NCBI GenBank assembly: GCA_037385045.1
Contig: JARRNJ010000077.1
Location: 1 to 12,677, forward strand
DNA from: JARRNJ01 sp037385045
GTDB lineage: Bacteria; Pseudomonadota; Gammaproteobacteria; JASBUN01
Length of the DNA: 12,677 nt
Direction: 5' to 3'
Below, in pieces: positions 1 through 7,753 of this stretch. The notes beneath the pieces are model-generated. The model searched no databases, was not told the DNA's origin, and was given only the letters and a program-made list of their open reading frames with translations. Each line of letters begins with the position of its first letter. The stretch's first letter is position 1. The translations under genes and the position numbers were made by a program.

Positions 1-254
1 TGGGCGCGGTACAGCGGCGACGGGCGCCAGAGCCGGTAGATCTCCCGCACCGCCTCCGGGATTTCGATCCAGCGCTCGCCACTGACCTCCTGCATGATCA
101 GCGATTCCGGAAATATCGCGCCCAGCGCGTCCGGCGTCACCGGGTTGCCGTCGGGGCCCAGCGGCGGGGCCGGCGGATTCGGCATATCGGCAATGACGTT
201 GTACCAGTGCGTGGGAATCTCGGACTCGTCGAGCAGAATCTTTGTCTCGGACAT
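1..254 (-). CDS. trpB: TrpB2-type tryptophan synthase beta chain, N-terminal part (gene runs off the left edge)
   Basis: The visible 84 residues start MSETKILLDESEIPTHWYN and contain NPPAPPLGPDG, ERWIEIPEAVREIYRLWRP and SPLYRA. From family knowledge this is the N-terminal signature of the TrpB2 branch of tryptophan synthase beta subunits, PLP enzymes that join indole and serine to make tryptophan. TrpB2 differs from the usual TrpB1 in having this longer N-terminal arm, and it often occurs away from trpA. The PLP lysine and the rest of the catalytic domain lie outside the window, so activity cannot be judged. The ATG at 254 is preceded on the minus strand by AAAGGT about 7 bases upstream, a usable ribosome binding site. 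It is divergent from the LysR regulator at 483, across a 228-bp gap. Family assignment is firm; function as indole scavenger or as main TrpB is open. Confidence 0.85.
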   Translation of the reverse strand, partial: MSETKILLDESEIPTHWYNVIADMPNPPAPPLGPDGNPVTPDALGAIFPESLIMQEVSGERWIEIPEAVREIYRLWRPSPLYRA

Positions 255-482
255 CGGGCGACCTTTCAAAACGTGCTGGACCGTGGAAGGGACGAGGCCT
301 CGCGCCGTTGTTTTGCGCTCGGGGCGCCAAGCCGAATGCCATTAAACCATACGGCCGCACGCTTGGACACCCACCGCGAGCCGGCCCCACGGCGGCGCCA
401 CGCTATTGCGCGGGGTGCGGAAAGGCGGTAAAAGCTCATTTTTCCCGCATTGGACAGGCGTTCACGCCGCAGTTGCCCGAAC
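255..482. promoter_or_regulatory. Divergent intergenic region between trpB2 and the LysR gene
   Basis: These 228 bp must hold the start signals of both flanking genes. The region includes an AT-richer patch around 425-447 and the sequence attaaa at 340-345, which reads TTTAAT on the minus strand and could be a -10 box for trpB2. I could not find a matching -35 box, nor a clear T-N11-A LysR site. A divergent LysR gene commonly controls its neighbour through this kind of region, but here that is inference only. Confidence 0.35.
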
Positions 483-1355
483 ATGGATACCGAGCTGCTC
501 AAAACGTTTCTGGAAGTCAACCGCACCCGCCACTTCGGCCACGCAGCCGAGAACCTCTACATCAGCCAATCGGCGGTCAGCGCCCGCGTCCGGCAGCTGG
601 AGGACCTGGTGGGCGTGGCCCTGTTCACCCGCACCCGCAATGACATCCAACTGACTCCTGCCGGCGTCAAACTGGTCCCCCACGCCGAGCGCATGCTCAA
701 CAGCTGGAACCAGGCCCGGCAGGAGATCGTGCTGGAAGACGAGTCCCAGGTGCCCCTCGCAATCGCCGGCGTACCCAGTCTCTGGGACATGGGCCTGCAG
801 GAGTGGCTGCACTGGATGTACCGCGACGCCAGCGGCATCGCCCTGCAGGCGGAAGTGCTGAGTCAGGAAATGCTGATGCGACGCCTGATGGACGGCACCC
901 TGGACGTGGCCTGCCTGTTCGAGTCGCCGCAGCTGGCGCAACTGCAGGTGGCGGAGATTTTCCGCGCGCCGCTGGTGATGGTGGCTTCGACGCCGGGGTT
1001 GTCGGCGCAGCAGGCCATCACCCGAAACTACGTGCTGGTGGACTGGGGCACCTCGTTCACGGTGGCCCACGCCCGCCATTTCCCGGACATGGCGCCGCCC
1101 AGCTTGCGGGTGGGGCTCGGGCGGGTGGCGCGTTCGCTGCTGCTGCAATGCGGCGGCGCCGCCTACCTGGCCCGGCCCATGGTGGAGGAGCTGCTGCGTG
1201 ACGGCCGCCTGTACCGGGTAGCGGACGCACCCGAGATCGAACGCTGCGCCTACGCCGCCTATCCCGTGCAAAGCGAGAAGATCGCGGTCATCGAGCGGCT
1301 GCTGGACTATTTCCGTCAACCGCCGGCCGGCGCGGAGCGTCAAGGCTCGTCGTAG
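483..1355 (+). CDS. hdfR: LysR-family transcriptional regulator, HdfR-like
   Basis: A 290-residue DNA-binding regulator close to the length of E. coli HdfR (about 279). The N-terminus MDTELLKTFLEVNRTRHFG followed by HAAENLYISQSAVSARVRQLE is the winged helix-turn-helix (about residues 1-65). It matches HdfR closely, including the R-T-R-H-F-G segment and TRTRNDIQLTPAG at the wing. Residues from about 90 on form the LysR substrate-binding fold that senses an unknown ligand. HdfR in E. coli represses flhDC; here no flagellar gene is visible, and the divergent neighbour is trpB2. I chose the ATG at 483 because it gives the exact family N-terminus. A TTG at 450 would add 11 residues with no support. 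No good Shine-Dalgarno precedes 483, so translation may be weak. Its 3' end overlaps the convergent small gene by 16 bp. Family is certain; the HdfR subgroup is likely, and the regulon is unknown. Confidence 0.88.
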   Translation: MDTELLKTFLEVNRTRHFGHAAENLYISQSAVSARVRQLEDLVGVALFTRTRNDIQLTPAGVKLVPHAERMLNSWNQARQEIVLEDESQVPLAIAGVPSLWDMGLQEWLHWMYRDASGIALQAEVLSQEMLMRRLMDGTLDVACLFESPQLAQLQVAEIFRAPLVMVASTPGLSAQQAITRNYVLVDWGTSFTVAHARHFPDMAPPSLRVGLGRVARSLLLQCGGAAYLARPMVEELLRDGRLYRVADAPEIERCAYAAYPVQSEKIAVIERLLDYFRQPPAGAERQGSS

Positions 1356-1576
1356 ACGTCCCGCAGCACGCCCTGCAGGCGCCTGCTTTCCCAAATCTCT
1401 TCCAGCCGCCGGCGTGCCGCACCTTGCCGCTGCGCGAGCTCCGGACCCGGCACGAGATCCGCTTCGTCCTCCGCCGCGTCGATGGGATCACTGTCATCCC
1501 AGCGCGGGGGCGCCGGGTTTGTGGGCACACGCTCGGCGCCGCGTCGCCGAGGTTTGCGGGTTCGCGAAGATGCCAT
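1340..1576 (-). CDS. Small basic protein, possibly PA3496-like
   Basis: A 78-residue protein. The first 25 residues are basic and proline-rich (MASSRTRKPRRRG...), the middle is acidic (DSDPIDAAEDEADL), and the C-terminal 30 residues look like an amphipathic charged helix, with RRRLEEIWESRRLQ and then LRDVYDE. That C-terminal pattern recalls the short gammaproteobacterial PA3496 family of putative envelope proteins, but I hold this only weakly. There is no signal peptide or membrane segment. It converges on hdfR and shares its last 16 bp with that gene's 3' end. No clear ribosome binding site precedes the ATG at 1576, a point against it. Composition fits a disordered tail plus helix rather than random reading frame, yet a spurious ORF in GC-rich DNA remains possible. 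Confidence 0.5.
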   Translation of the reverse strand: MASSRTRKPRRRGAERVPTNPAPPRWDDSDPIDAAEDEADLVPGPELAQRQGAARRRLEEIWESRRLQGVLRDVYDEP

Positions 1577-1984
1577 GATTGACCGTTACCATATGCCGTG
1601 ATGAACCGATGCAGCCACCCGGCCCGCCGGTCGAGGACGGTGGGGCGGATCGCCATACCCGGCGGCCGCAAAAACGGCGTACGTATACGGTCAGCGCCGC
1701 CGCGCGTACAGCGAAATTTTTTCATGGCGTCAATCGAAAATCGTTATCTACCCCTTTCAGGCGGCAACGCTCTGCCTGTGTGCCGTGGCCGCCGCGTCAC
1801 CCGTCCCGGGGAACGCCGAACGCCAGACGGTGCGTCACCTTCGGTCGACGCACCCTACCGCCATGCCGTGGGGTGCGTTCGCCGCCGCGGGCGGCAACGC
1901 GCCGGCTGTGTGCCGTGGCCGCCGCGTCACCCGTTCCGGGGAACGCCCAACGTCGGGCGGTGCGTCACCTTCGGTCGACGCACC
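1577..1984. other. 408-bp non-coding region with paired palindromic repeats
   Basis: This is the stretch between the start of the small gene and the end of uvrA. I see no convincing gene in it: the plus-strand open frames that cross it continue as shadows of uvrA. The left part (1577-1759) is unique sequence with a palindromic CGTATACG near 1683-1690 and a short AT-rich patch at about 1715-1725. The right part is occupied by two 99-bp direct repeats and the 31 bp between them. Confidence 0.7.
1760..1858. repeat. Direct repeat copy 1 (99 bp, hairpin-bearing, REP-like)
   Basis: The first of two near-identical 99-bp units, starting ggcggcaacgc and ending gacgcaccctac. Copies differ at only about ten positions, mostly around 1771-1775 and 1819-1828. 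Near its right end an inverted repeat pairs GGTGCGTC (1829-1836) with GACGCACC (1847-1854) around a 10-base loop that can itself form ACC/GGT. The same right end also pairs outward: CGCACCCTAC (1849-1858) matches GTGGGGTGCG (1868-1877) with one wobble. This is the layout of palindromic extragenic repeats that occur in many copies in proteobacterial genomes; membership in a genome-wide family is inferred, since only two copies are in the window. Confidence 0.85.
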
Positions 1985-1988
1985 CTAC
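1890..1988. repeat. Direct repeat copy 2, abutting and entering the uvrA stop codon
   Basis: This is the second 99-bp unit, exactly 130 bp after the first. Its inverted repeat GGTGCGTC (1959-1966) with GACGCACC (1977-1984) ends one base before the uvrA stop codon, which lies inside the repeat (cta at 1985-1987, TAG on the minus strand). A second small inverted repeat, CGCCC/GGGCG at about 1945-1960, is better formed here than in copy 1. Read from uvrA, the hairpin begins immediately after translation ends, so it may protect the 3' end of the transcript or act as a terminator. There is no T-run after it, so classic intrinsic termination is not supported. Confidence 0.85.
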
Positions 1989-4900
1989 AGGTGGCGCTTT
2001 CGCTGGCGCAGGAACGTCTTCAGTGCACGCCCCGTATGGGAAAGCGTACGCGCGCCGGTCACCTGCTCCGGCGCACCCTGGGCCACCACACGGCCGCCAT
2101 GGTCGCCGCCCTCCGGGCCCATGTCGATGATCCAGTCCGCCTCGGCGATGACATCCAGATTGTGCTCGATCACCACTACCGTATTGCCGCCTTCCACCAG
2201 CCGGTGCAGCACGCGAATGAGCTTTTCCACGTCCGCCATGTGCAGGCCGATGGTGGGCTCGTCGAGCAGATAAAGGCTGTGGCGCGCGGCTGCGCCCCGG
2301 CGCGTCGCCGGGCGCGCCTTGGCCAGCTCGGTGACCAGCTTGATGCGCTGGGCCTCGCCGCCGCTGAGCGTCGGGCTCGGCTGGCCCAGGGTCAGATAGC
2401 CAAGGCCGACGTCCTGCAGCAGGCGCAGGGCGTGATGCACCCGTTCGTGGGCGGCAAAGAATTCGGTTGCCTGGTCGACGTTCATGGCCAGGACGTCGGC
2501 AATGCTCTTGTCCTTGTAGCGCACCATCAGGGTCTCGCCGGCGAACCGCGCACCGCCGCACACCTCGCAGGTGACGGTAACGTCCGGCAGGAAGCTCATT
2601 TCGATTTTCTTCACGCCCTGGCCTTCGCATGCCTCGCAGCGCCCGCCCTTGACGTTGAAGGAGAAACGCCCCGGCCCGTAGCCGCGCATGCGCGCCTCGC
2701 CGGTATCGGCGAACAACCTGCGGATGTAATCCCAAATCCCCACGTACGTGGCGGGGCACGAGCGCGGTGTCTTGCCGATGGGTGTCTGGTCCACCTCCAG
2801 TATCCGGTCCACGGCCTCCCATCCGTCGATTACCTCGCAACCCTGCAGCGCCGGCGGCGCCCGGCGCCGGCGCTTTCCGCCGAGGAGGGTCTTCAGGTTT
2901 TCATGCACCACTTCGCGCACCAGGGTGCTCTTGCCGCTGCCGCTGACCCCGGTTACGCACACCAGGCGGTGCAGCGGCACGCGTACCCGTACGCGCTTGA
3001 GGTTGTGGAGGCTGGCGCCGCGCACGTCGAGCAATGGCGCCGCGGCGCGGCCGCGGACCGCCGTCGGGCGGCGCACCCCCATGGGGTGGCGCAGAGGCCG
3101 GGCCAGAAACCGGCCGGTCAACGACTCGCGATTGGCCTCCAATGCCGCCACATTGCCGGCAGCGACCACCCGGCCGCCGTTGACGCCGGCCTCCGGCCCC
3201 AGGTCGATGACGTGCTCGGCCCGGCGGATGGTGTCTTCGTCGTGCTCGACCACCACCACAGTGTTGCCCTTGCGGCCCAGCTTGGCGAGGGTTTTGAGCA
3301 GCATGCCGTTGTCGCGGGGATGCAGGCCGATGGTTGGCTCGTCGAGGATGTAGCAGACGCCGCGCAGATTGGAGCCCAGCTGCGAGGCCAGGCGGATGCG
3401 CTGCGCCTCACCGCCGCTCAGGGTCGGCGCCGCCCGATCCAGGGCCAAGTAGGACAGACCCACCTCCTGGAGAAACTGCAGGCGCCCGCGCAGCTCCGGC
3501 AGAATGTCGCGGGCAATTTCCGCGTCGCGGCCCCGCAGCTTCATGTTGGCCAGGGCGCGCTCGGCCCTGGCTACCGGCAGCGCGGTCAGCTCGGCGATGG
3601 AGCGCCCTTGAAACCGCACCGCCAGCGCCTCGGGCCGCAGCCGCTGGCCGTGGCAGGCGGGACAGGTCTGCTCGGCGCCTTCGAACCAGTCGTTCCACCA
3701 GATTTCCTCGCCGGTCTGCTCCTCGTCGAAGCCCGGCAGGGCCAGTCCGGTGCCGTAACAGGCGGGACACCAGCCATGGCGCGAGTTGTAGGAAAACAGC
3801 CGCGGATCCAGGGCTTCGAAGCTGCGCCCGCAGCCGGGGCAGGCGCGCAGACTGGAGTAGGTGTCGGCGTTGCCGCCACTGCGGCCCGCCGCCGCCACTT
3901 TCACCACTCCCTTGCCCAGATCCAGCGCCTGCTGCAACAGCCGGCGTGTCTCGGATTCGGCCGCCGGCGTGAGCCGCAACTCCCCCACCGGCAGCTCGAT
4001 GTCGTGTTCCTTGAACCGGTCCAGGCGCGGCCAGGGCTGCACCGGCGTCAGTTCGCCGTCCACGCGCAGGTGACTGAACCCCTTGGCGGCCGCCCACTTG
4101 GCCAGGTCCGTATAGTAACCCTTGCGCGCCGCCACCAGTGGCGCCAGCAGCTGCACCCGGCGACCGCGGTAGGCGCGCATCATGGCGGCCAGGATCGCCT
4201 CCGGGCTCTGCTCCCGGATCGGGATATCGCAATCGGGGCAGTACTGGGTACCCAGCTTGACGAACAGCAGCCGCAGGAAATGATGCAGCTCGGTCATGGT
4301 GGCCACCGTGCTCTTGCGCCCGCCGCGGCTGGTGCGCTGCTCGATGGCCACCGTCGGCGGGATGCCGAAGATGGCGTCGACGTCGGGACGGGCCGCCGGC
4401 TGCACGAACTGCCGCGCATAGGCGTTGAGCGACTCCAGGTAACGGCGCTGGCCCTCGGCGAACAGGATGTCGAAGGCCACGGTGCTCTTGCCCGAACCGG
4501 ACACGCCGGTGATGACCGTGAAGCGGTCGCGGGGAATGTCGATGTCCACGCCCTTGAGGTTGTGCTCACGGGCATTGTGGATGCGGATCATGCCGGCCAG
4601 CGCCGGCGCGACGCCGACCGCCCCGGTTGCCGGCGGCGGTGCAACACGCATGGCCGCCAGATTGACAGCCTGCAGGTACTCGCTCAAGGCAGCGCCCGTG
4701 TGACTGCCCGGCTGGGCCATCACCTCCGCCGGCGTGCCGGCGCAGAGCACCTCGCCGCCCGCCTCGCCGCCCTCGGGACCCAGATCGACGATCCAGTCGG
4801 CCGCCGCGATCACGTCCAGATTGTGCTCGATAACGATCAGGGAATGACCATCGGCCAACAGCCGCTGGAAGGCCTGCAGCAGCTTGGCGATGTCGTCGAA

Positions 4901-7561
4901 ATGCAGTCCCGTGGTGGGCTCATCGAATAAGAACAGGGTGCGGGCCGCCGGTGCGCCCGCTTTCGCCCCGCGGGCCCTGGCCAGGTGGCCGGCCAGCTTC
5001 AGCCGCTGCGCCTCGCCGCCGCTCAAAGTCGGCACCGGCTGACCCAGCCTCAGATAACCCAGGCCCACCGCCTGCAACGGCTCCAGGCCACGCTCCACGT
5101 CGGCGGCGCCGGCGAAATACGCGACGGCTTCGTCCACGGTCAGGTCCAGCACCTCGGCAATCGAGCGGGCGCGCACGCCCGGCGCCGCCTGCGGCGGCAA
5201 CAGTTTCACCTCCAGCACCTCGGGTCGGTAGCGGCTGCCGTTGCAGTCCGGACAGCGGATGTAGACGTCGCTGAGAAACTGCATTTCCACATGTTCGTAG
5301 CCGTTGCCGCCGCAGGCGGGGCAGCGCCCGGTGCCGGAGTTGAAGCTGAAGGTGCCGGCGGTGTAGTTGCGCTCGCGGGCCAGCGGCTCGGCGGCGAAGG
5401 CCTTGCGGATGCCGTCCCAGGCGCCCACGTAGCTGGCCGGATTGGAACGGGTGGTCTTGCCGATGGGTGACTGATCCACCATCACCACGTCGCCGACGTG
5501 CTGATGGCCGCGCACCGCCCGGTGCGTACCCGGGGGCTCCACGGGCTTGCCCTTGAGTTTGCGCAGGGCGTTGTAGAGGACGTCCTGCACCAGGGTCGAT
5601 TTGCCCGAGCCGCTGACCCCGGTGACGCATACCAGCCGGTTGAGGGGAATGCGCACGTCGATGCGCTTGAGATTGTTCTCGGCGGCGCCGACGATCTCCA
5701 GTGCCGGACCGGACGCGTCGGGCGCGGCGCAACTCGATGTCGGCAGCCGCTTGCGTCCGGTGAGGTACCGGGCGGTGAGCGAGCGCCGCGAACGCAACAG
5801 GGCTTCGGTGGTGCCGAAGAATACCGCTCTGCCGCCCCGCTCGCCGGGCCCCGGCCCCAGGTCCAGCACCCGGTCGGCGGCCAGAATCACCTGAGGATCG
5901 TGTTCCACCACCAGCAGCGAATTGCCGGCATCGCGCAAACGCTGCAGGATGGCGATGACCCGCTGCATGTCGCGCGGATGCAGCCCGATGCTGGGCTCGT
6001 CGAGCACGAACAGGGTATTGACCAGGGAAGTACCCAGGGCGGTGGTCAGATTGATGCGCTGCACTTCGCCGCCGCTGAGCGTGCGTGACTGGCGGTCCAG
6101 GGTGAGGTAACCCAGCCCCACGTCCACAAGGTAACGCAGGCGGGTGCGGATCTCACCCAGCAGCAGGTCGGTGGCCTCATCCAGGGGCGCCGGCAGGTGC
6201 AGGCGCTCGAACAGGCGCCGGCAGCGCTCGATGGGCAGCAGCATCACGTCGTGCACCGCCAACCCCGGGAGGCCATCCACCGTCTTTTCCGGCAACTGCA
6301 TCCCCACCGGGTGGAAGCGGCCCCGCGCGCCCAATGCCTGCACCGCGTCGTCGGCGCTGCCCAGCCGCCAAAGCAGGGCATCCAGCTTGAGCCGGGCACC
6401 GCCGCAGGCCGGACATGGCGTGTAACTGCGGTATTTGGACAACAGCACCCGGATGTGCATCCGGTAGCTCTTGGTCTCGAGCCAGTCGAAAAAGCGCTGC
6501 ACGCCGTACCACTTGCCGTCCTCCCACGAGCCCTCGCCCTGCAGCACCCAACGCTTGTGCGCCGCGCTCAGCCGCCGCCACGGCACGTCAACGGGCACGC
6601 GGCGCATCTTGGCAAAGCGCATCAAATCGCCCTGGCACTCCAGGTAGCTTTCGGTCTGCCAGGGTTTCACCGCGCCCCCGGCCAGGGTCTTGCCGGGGTC
6701 GGGCACCACCAGGTCGTAGTCGATGCCCATGACCCGGCCGAAACCGCGGCAGGTCTCGCAGGCACCGATGGGCGAGTTGAAGGAAAACAGGTTCGGCACC
6801 GGATCACGGTAATGCAGATCGCAGGCCGCGCAATGCAGGTCCGAGGAAAACCGCCACGGCGGGCCGGGTGAGCCGTCGGCGTCCAGCGGGTACACGTCCA
6901 CCCGTCCGCGCCCGTGCTTCAACGCCGCTTCCAGGGCCTCGACGATGCGTCCGCGCCGCTCCGGCTCGAGGCGCACCCGGTCCTGCACCACCTCCAGCGT
7001 TTTGCCGCGCCGGCGCAGAATGCGGGTGTAACCCTGCTTTTCCAGCAAGCCCTTGACCTCGCGCTCGCTGAAGTTATGGGGAATCTGCAGCGGAAAGGTG
7101 ATCGCGGCCCGCGGCGCTCCGGGGCCCGCCTGCTCCAGCAATTGCGGCAGGATGCTCTCGGGGGTGTCGCGCGCCACCGGCCGCCCGCAGCCGCGGCAGT
7201 ACAGGCGCGCCGCCCGCGCAAACAGCAGCTTGATGTGGTCGTTGAGCTCGGTCATGGTGCCGACGGTGGAACGGGAGGTACGCACCGGGTTGGTCTGGTC
7301 GATGGCGATGCTGGGCGGAATGCCGTCGATGCGCTCGGCGCTGGGCTTGTCCATGCGGTCGAGGAACTGGCGCGCATAAGGAGAAAACGTCTCCACGTAG
7401 CGGCGCTGACCCTCCGCGTACACGGTGTCGAAGGCCAGGGACGACTTGCCCGATCCGCTGACGCCGGTCACGACGATGAGTTCGTTGAGGGGCAGTTTCA
7501 GGTTCAGGCCGCGGAGATTGTTCTGCCGCGCACCTTTGATGTGGATGTAGTCTTTGGCCAT
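1985..7561 (-). CDS. uvrA: Tandem (double-length) UvrA excinuclease subunit, four ABC ATPase domains
   Basis: At 1858 residues this is about twice the usual UvrA (about 940): two UvrA copies joined through a linker at roughly residues 960-990. UvrA is the ATP-driven damage sensor that loads UvrB in nucleotide excision repair. Four Walker A motifs GVSGSGKS are visible near residues 33, 648, 1019 and 1538. Four LSGGE signatures are followed by four Walker B/DEP motifs: LDEPSIGLH, FDEPTTGLH, LDEPTIGLH and LDEPTIGLH. Each half has both zinc modules (C244xxC...CETC and C747xxC...CPDC; C1241xxC...CPAC and C1642xxC...CEVC). All eight nucleotide-site elements and all zinc cysteines appear intact, so neither half looks degenerate. 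Ordinary UvrA works as a dimer; here both protomers are in one chain, a form sometimes annotated as the dimeric form of UvrA. The start MAKDYIHIKGARQNNLRG at 7561 fits the family, though no strong ribosome binding site precedes it. No LexA box was recognised upstream. A separate canonical UvrA elsewhere in the genome is likely but not visible. Confidence 0.93.
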   Translation of the reverse strand: MAKDYIHIKGARQNNLRGLNLKLPLNELIVVTGVSGSGKSSLAFDTVYAEGQRRYVETFSPYARQFLDRMDKPSAERIDGIPPSIAIDQTNPVRTSRSTVGTMTELNDHIKLLFARAARLYCRGCGRPVARDTPESILPQLLEQAGPGAPRAAITFPLQIPHNFSEREVKGLLEKQGYTRILRRRGKTLEVVQDRVRLEPERRGRIVEALEAALKHGRGRVDVYPLDADGSPGPPWRFSSDLHCAACDLHYRDPVPNLFSFNSPIGACETCRGFGRVMGIDYDLVVPDPGKTLAGGAVKPWQTESYLECQGDLMRFAKMRRVPVDVPWRRLSAAHKRWVLQGEGSWEDGKWYGVQRFFDWLETKSYRMHIRVLLSKYRSYTPCPACGGARLKLDALLWRLGSADDAVQALGARGRFHPVGMQLPEKTVDGLPGLAVHDVMLLPIERCRRLFERLHLPAPLDEATDLLLGEIRTRLRYLVDVGLGYLTLDRQSRTLSGGEVQRINLTTALGTSLVNTLFVLDEPSIGLHPRDMQRVIAILQRLRDAGNSLLVVEHDPQVILAADRVLDLGPGPGERGGRAVFFGTTEALLRSRRSLTARYLTGRKRLPTSSCAAPDASGPALEIVGAAENNLKRIDVRIPLNRLVCVTGVSGSGKSTLVQDVLYNALRKLKGKPVEPPGTHRAVRGHQHVGDVVMVDQSPIGKTTRSNPASYVGAWDGIRKAFAAEPLARERNYTAGTFSFNSGTGRCPACGGNGYEHVEMQFLSDVYIRCPDCNGSRYRPEVLEVKLLPPQAAPGVRARSIAEVLDLTVDEAVAYFAGAADVERGLEPLQAVGLGYLRLGQPVPTLSGGEAQRLKLAGHLARARGAKAGAPAARTLFLFDEPTTGLHFDDIAKLLQAFQRLLADGHSLIVIEHNLDVIAAADWIVDLGPEGGEAGGEVLCAGTPAEVMAQPGSHTGAALSEYLQAVNLAAMRVAPPPATGAVGVAPALAGMIRIHNAREHNLKGVDIDIPRDRFTVITGVSGSGKSTVAFDILFAEGQRRYLESLNAYARQFVQPAARPDVDAIFGIPPTVAIEQRTSRGGRKSTVATMTELHHFLRLLFVKLGTQYCPDCDIPIREQSPEAILAAMMRAYRGRRVQLLAPLVAARKGYYTDLAKWAAAKGFSHLRVDGELTPVQPWPRLDRFKEHDIELPVGELRLTPAAESETRRLLQQALDLGKGVVKVAAAGRSGGNADTYSSLRACPGCGRSFEALDPRLFSYNSRHGWCPACYGTGLALPGFDEEQTGEEIWWNDWFEGAEQTCPACHGQRLRPEALAVRFQGRSIAELTALPVARAERALANMKLRGRDAEIARDILPELRGRLQFLQEVGLSYLALDRAAPTLSGGEAQRIRLASQLGSNLRGVCYILDEPTIGLHPRDNGMLLKTLAKLGRKGNTVVVVEHDEDTIRRAEHVIDLGPEAGVNGGRVVAAGNVAALEANRESLTGRFLARPLRHPMGVRRPTAVRGRAAAPLLDVRGASLHNLKRVRVRVPLHRLVCVTGVSGSGKSTLVREVVHENLKTLLGGKRRRRAPPALQGCEVIDGWEAVDRILEVDQTPIGKTPRSCPATYVGIWDYIRRLFADTGEARMRGYGPGRFSFNVKGGRCEACEGQGVKKIEMSFLPDVTVTCEVCGGARFAGETLMVRYKDKSIADVLAMNVDQATEFFAAHERVHHALRLLQDVGLGYLTLGQPSPTLSGGEAQRIKLVTELAKARPATRRGAAARHSLYLLDEPTIGLHMADVEKLIRVLHRLVEGGNTVVVIEHNLDVIAEADWIIDMGPEGGDHGGRVVAQGAPEQVTGARTLSHTGRALKTFLRQRKRHL

Positions 7562-7753
7562 GCCGTCGCAACAATACGCACAGAATTTGAGGGGGAGAAG
7601 CCGGCGCGGGAACCGCTGCGCACACCGGAACCGGCATGGTACAGCACGGCCCGTTTCCAGGGCAGCCCGGCCTCCCCCGACACACCGCGGCTATACTTGG
7701 TACGGACCATCCGTCACCGGCCGGCAGCGTCCGGCCCCAACTGCGAGAAGCGA
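7562..7753. promoter_or_regulatory. Divergent intergenic region between uvrA and the LOG gene
   Basis: These 192 bp must carry start signals for both directions. A TATACT at 7692-7697 is a good -10 candidate for the plus-strand LOG gene, but the bases about 17 upstream (around 7669-7674) are GC-rich and do not resemble a -35 box. I looked for CTGT-N8-ACAG LexA sites, which would link uvrA to the SOS response, and saw none. Confidence 0.35.

Noticed and set aside
462..1394. A 310-residue minus-strand frame opposite hdfR
   Set aside because: It mirrors the regulator's codons, is rich in H, Q and R, and has no motif; hdfR itself is clearly the coding strand.
1760..1988. The paired repeats as a CRISPR array or transposon ends
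   Set aside because: There are only two 99-bp units with one 31-bp gap, they are internally palindromic, and no cas or transposase gene is present; direct repeats of this type fit an extragenic palindromic element better.
1598..4930. A 1110-residue plus-strand open frame
   Set aside because: It lies almost wholly antisense to uvrA, has low-complexity composition (rich in A, G, R, H, Q) and shows no domain. Long antisense frames are expected in GC-rich genes with strong third-position bias.
6914..7753. An upstream extension of the LOG gene frame by 280 residues
   Set aside because: The extension is antisense to uvrA and has no family similarity. The ATG at 7754 after GAGAAG is the sensible start.
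7562..7753. A possible LexA (SOS) box upstream of uvrA
   Set aside because: A CTGT is present on the minus strand near 7640, but no ACAG follows at the required 8-base spacing.
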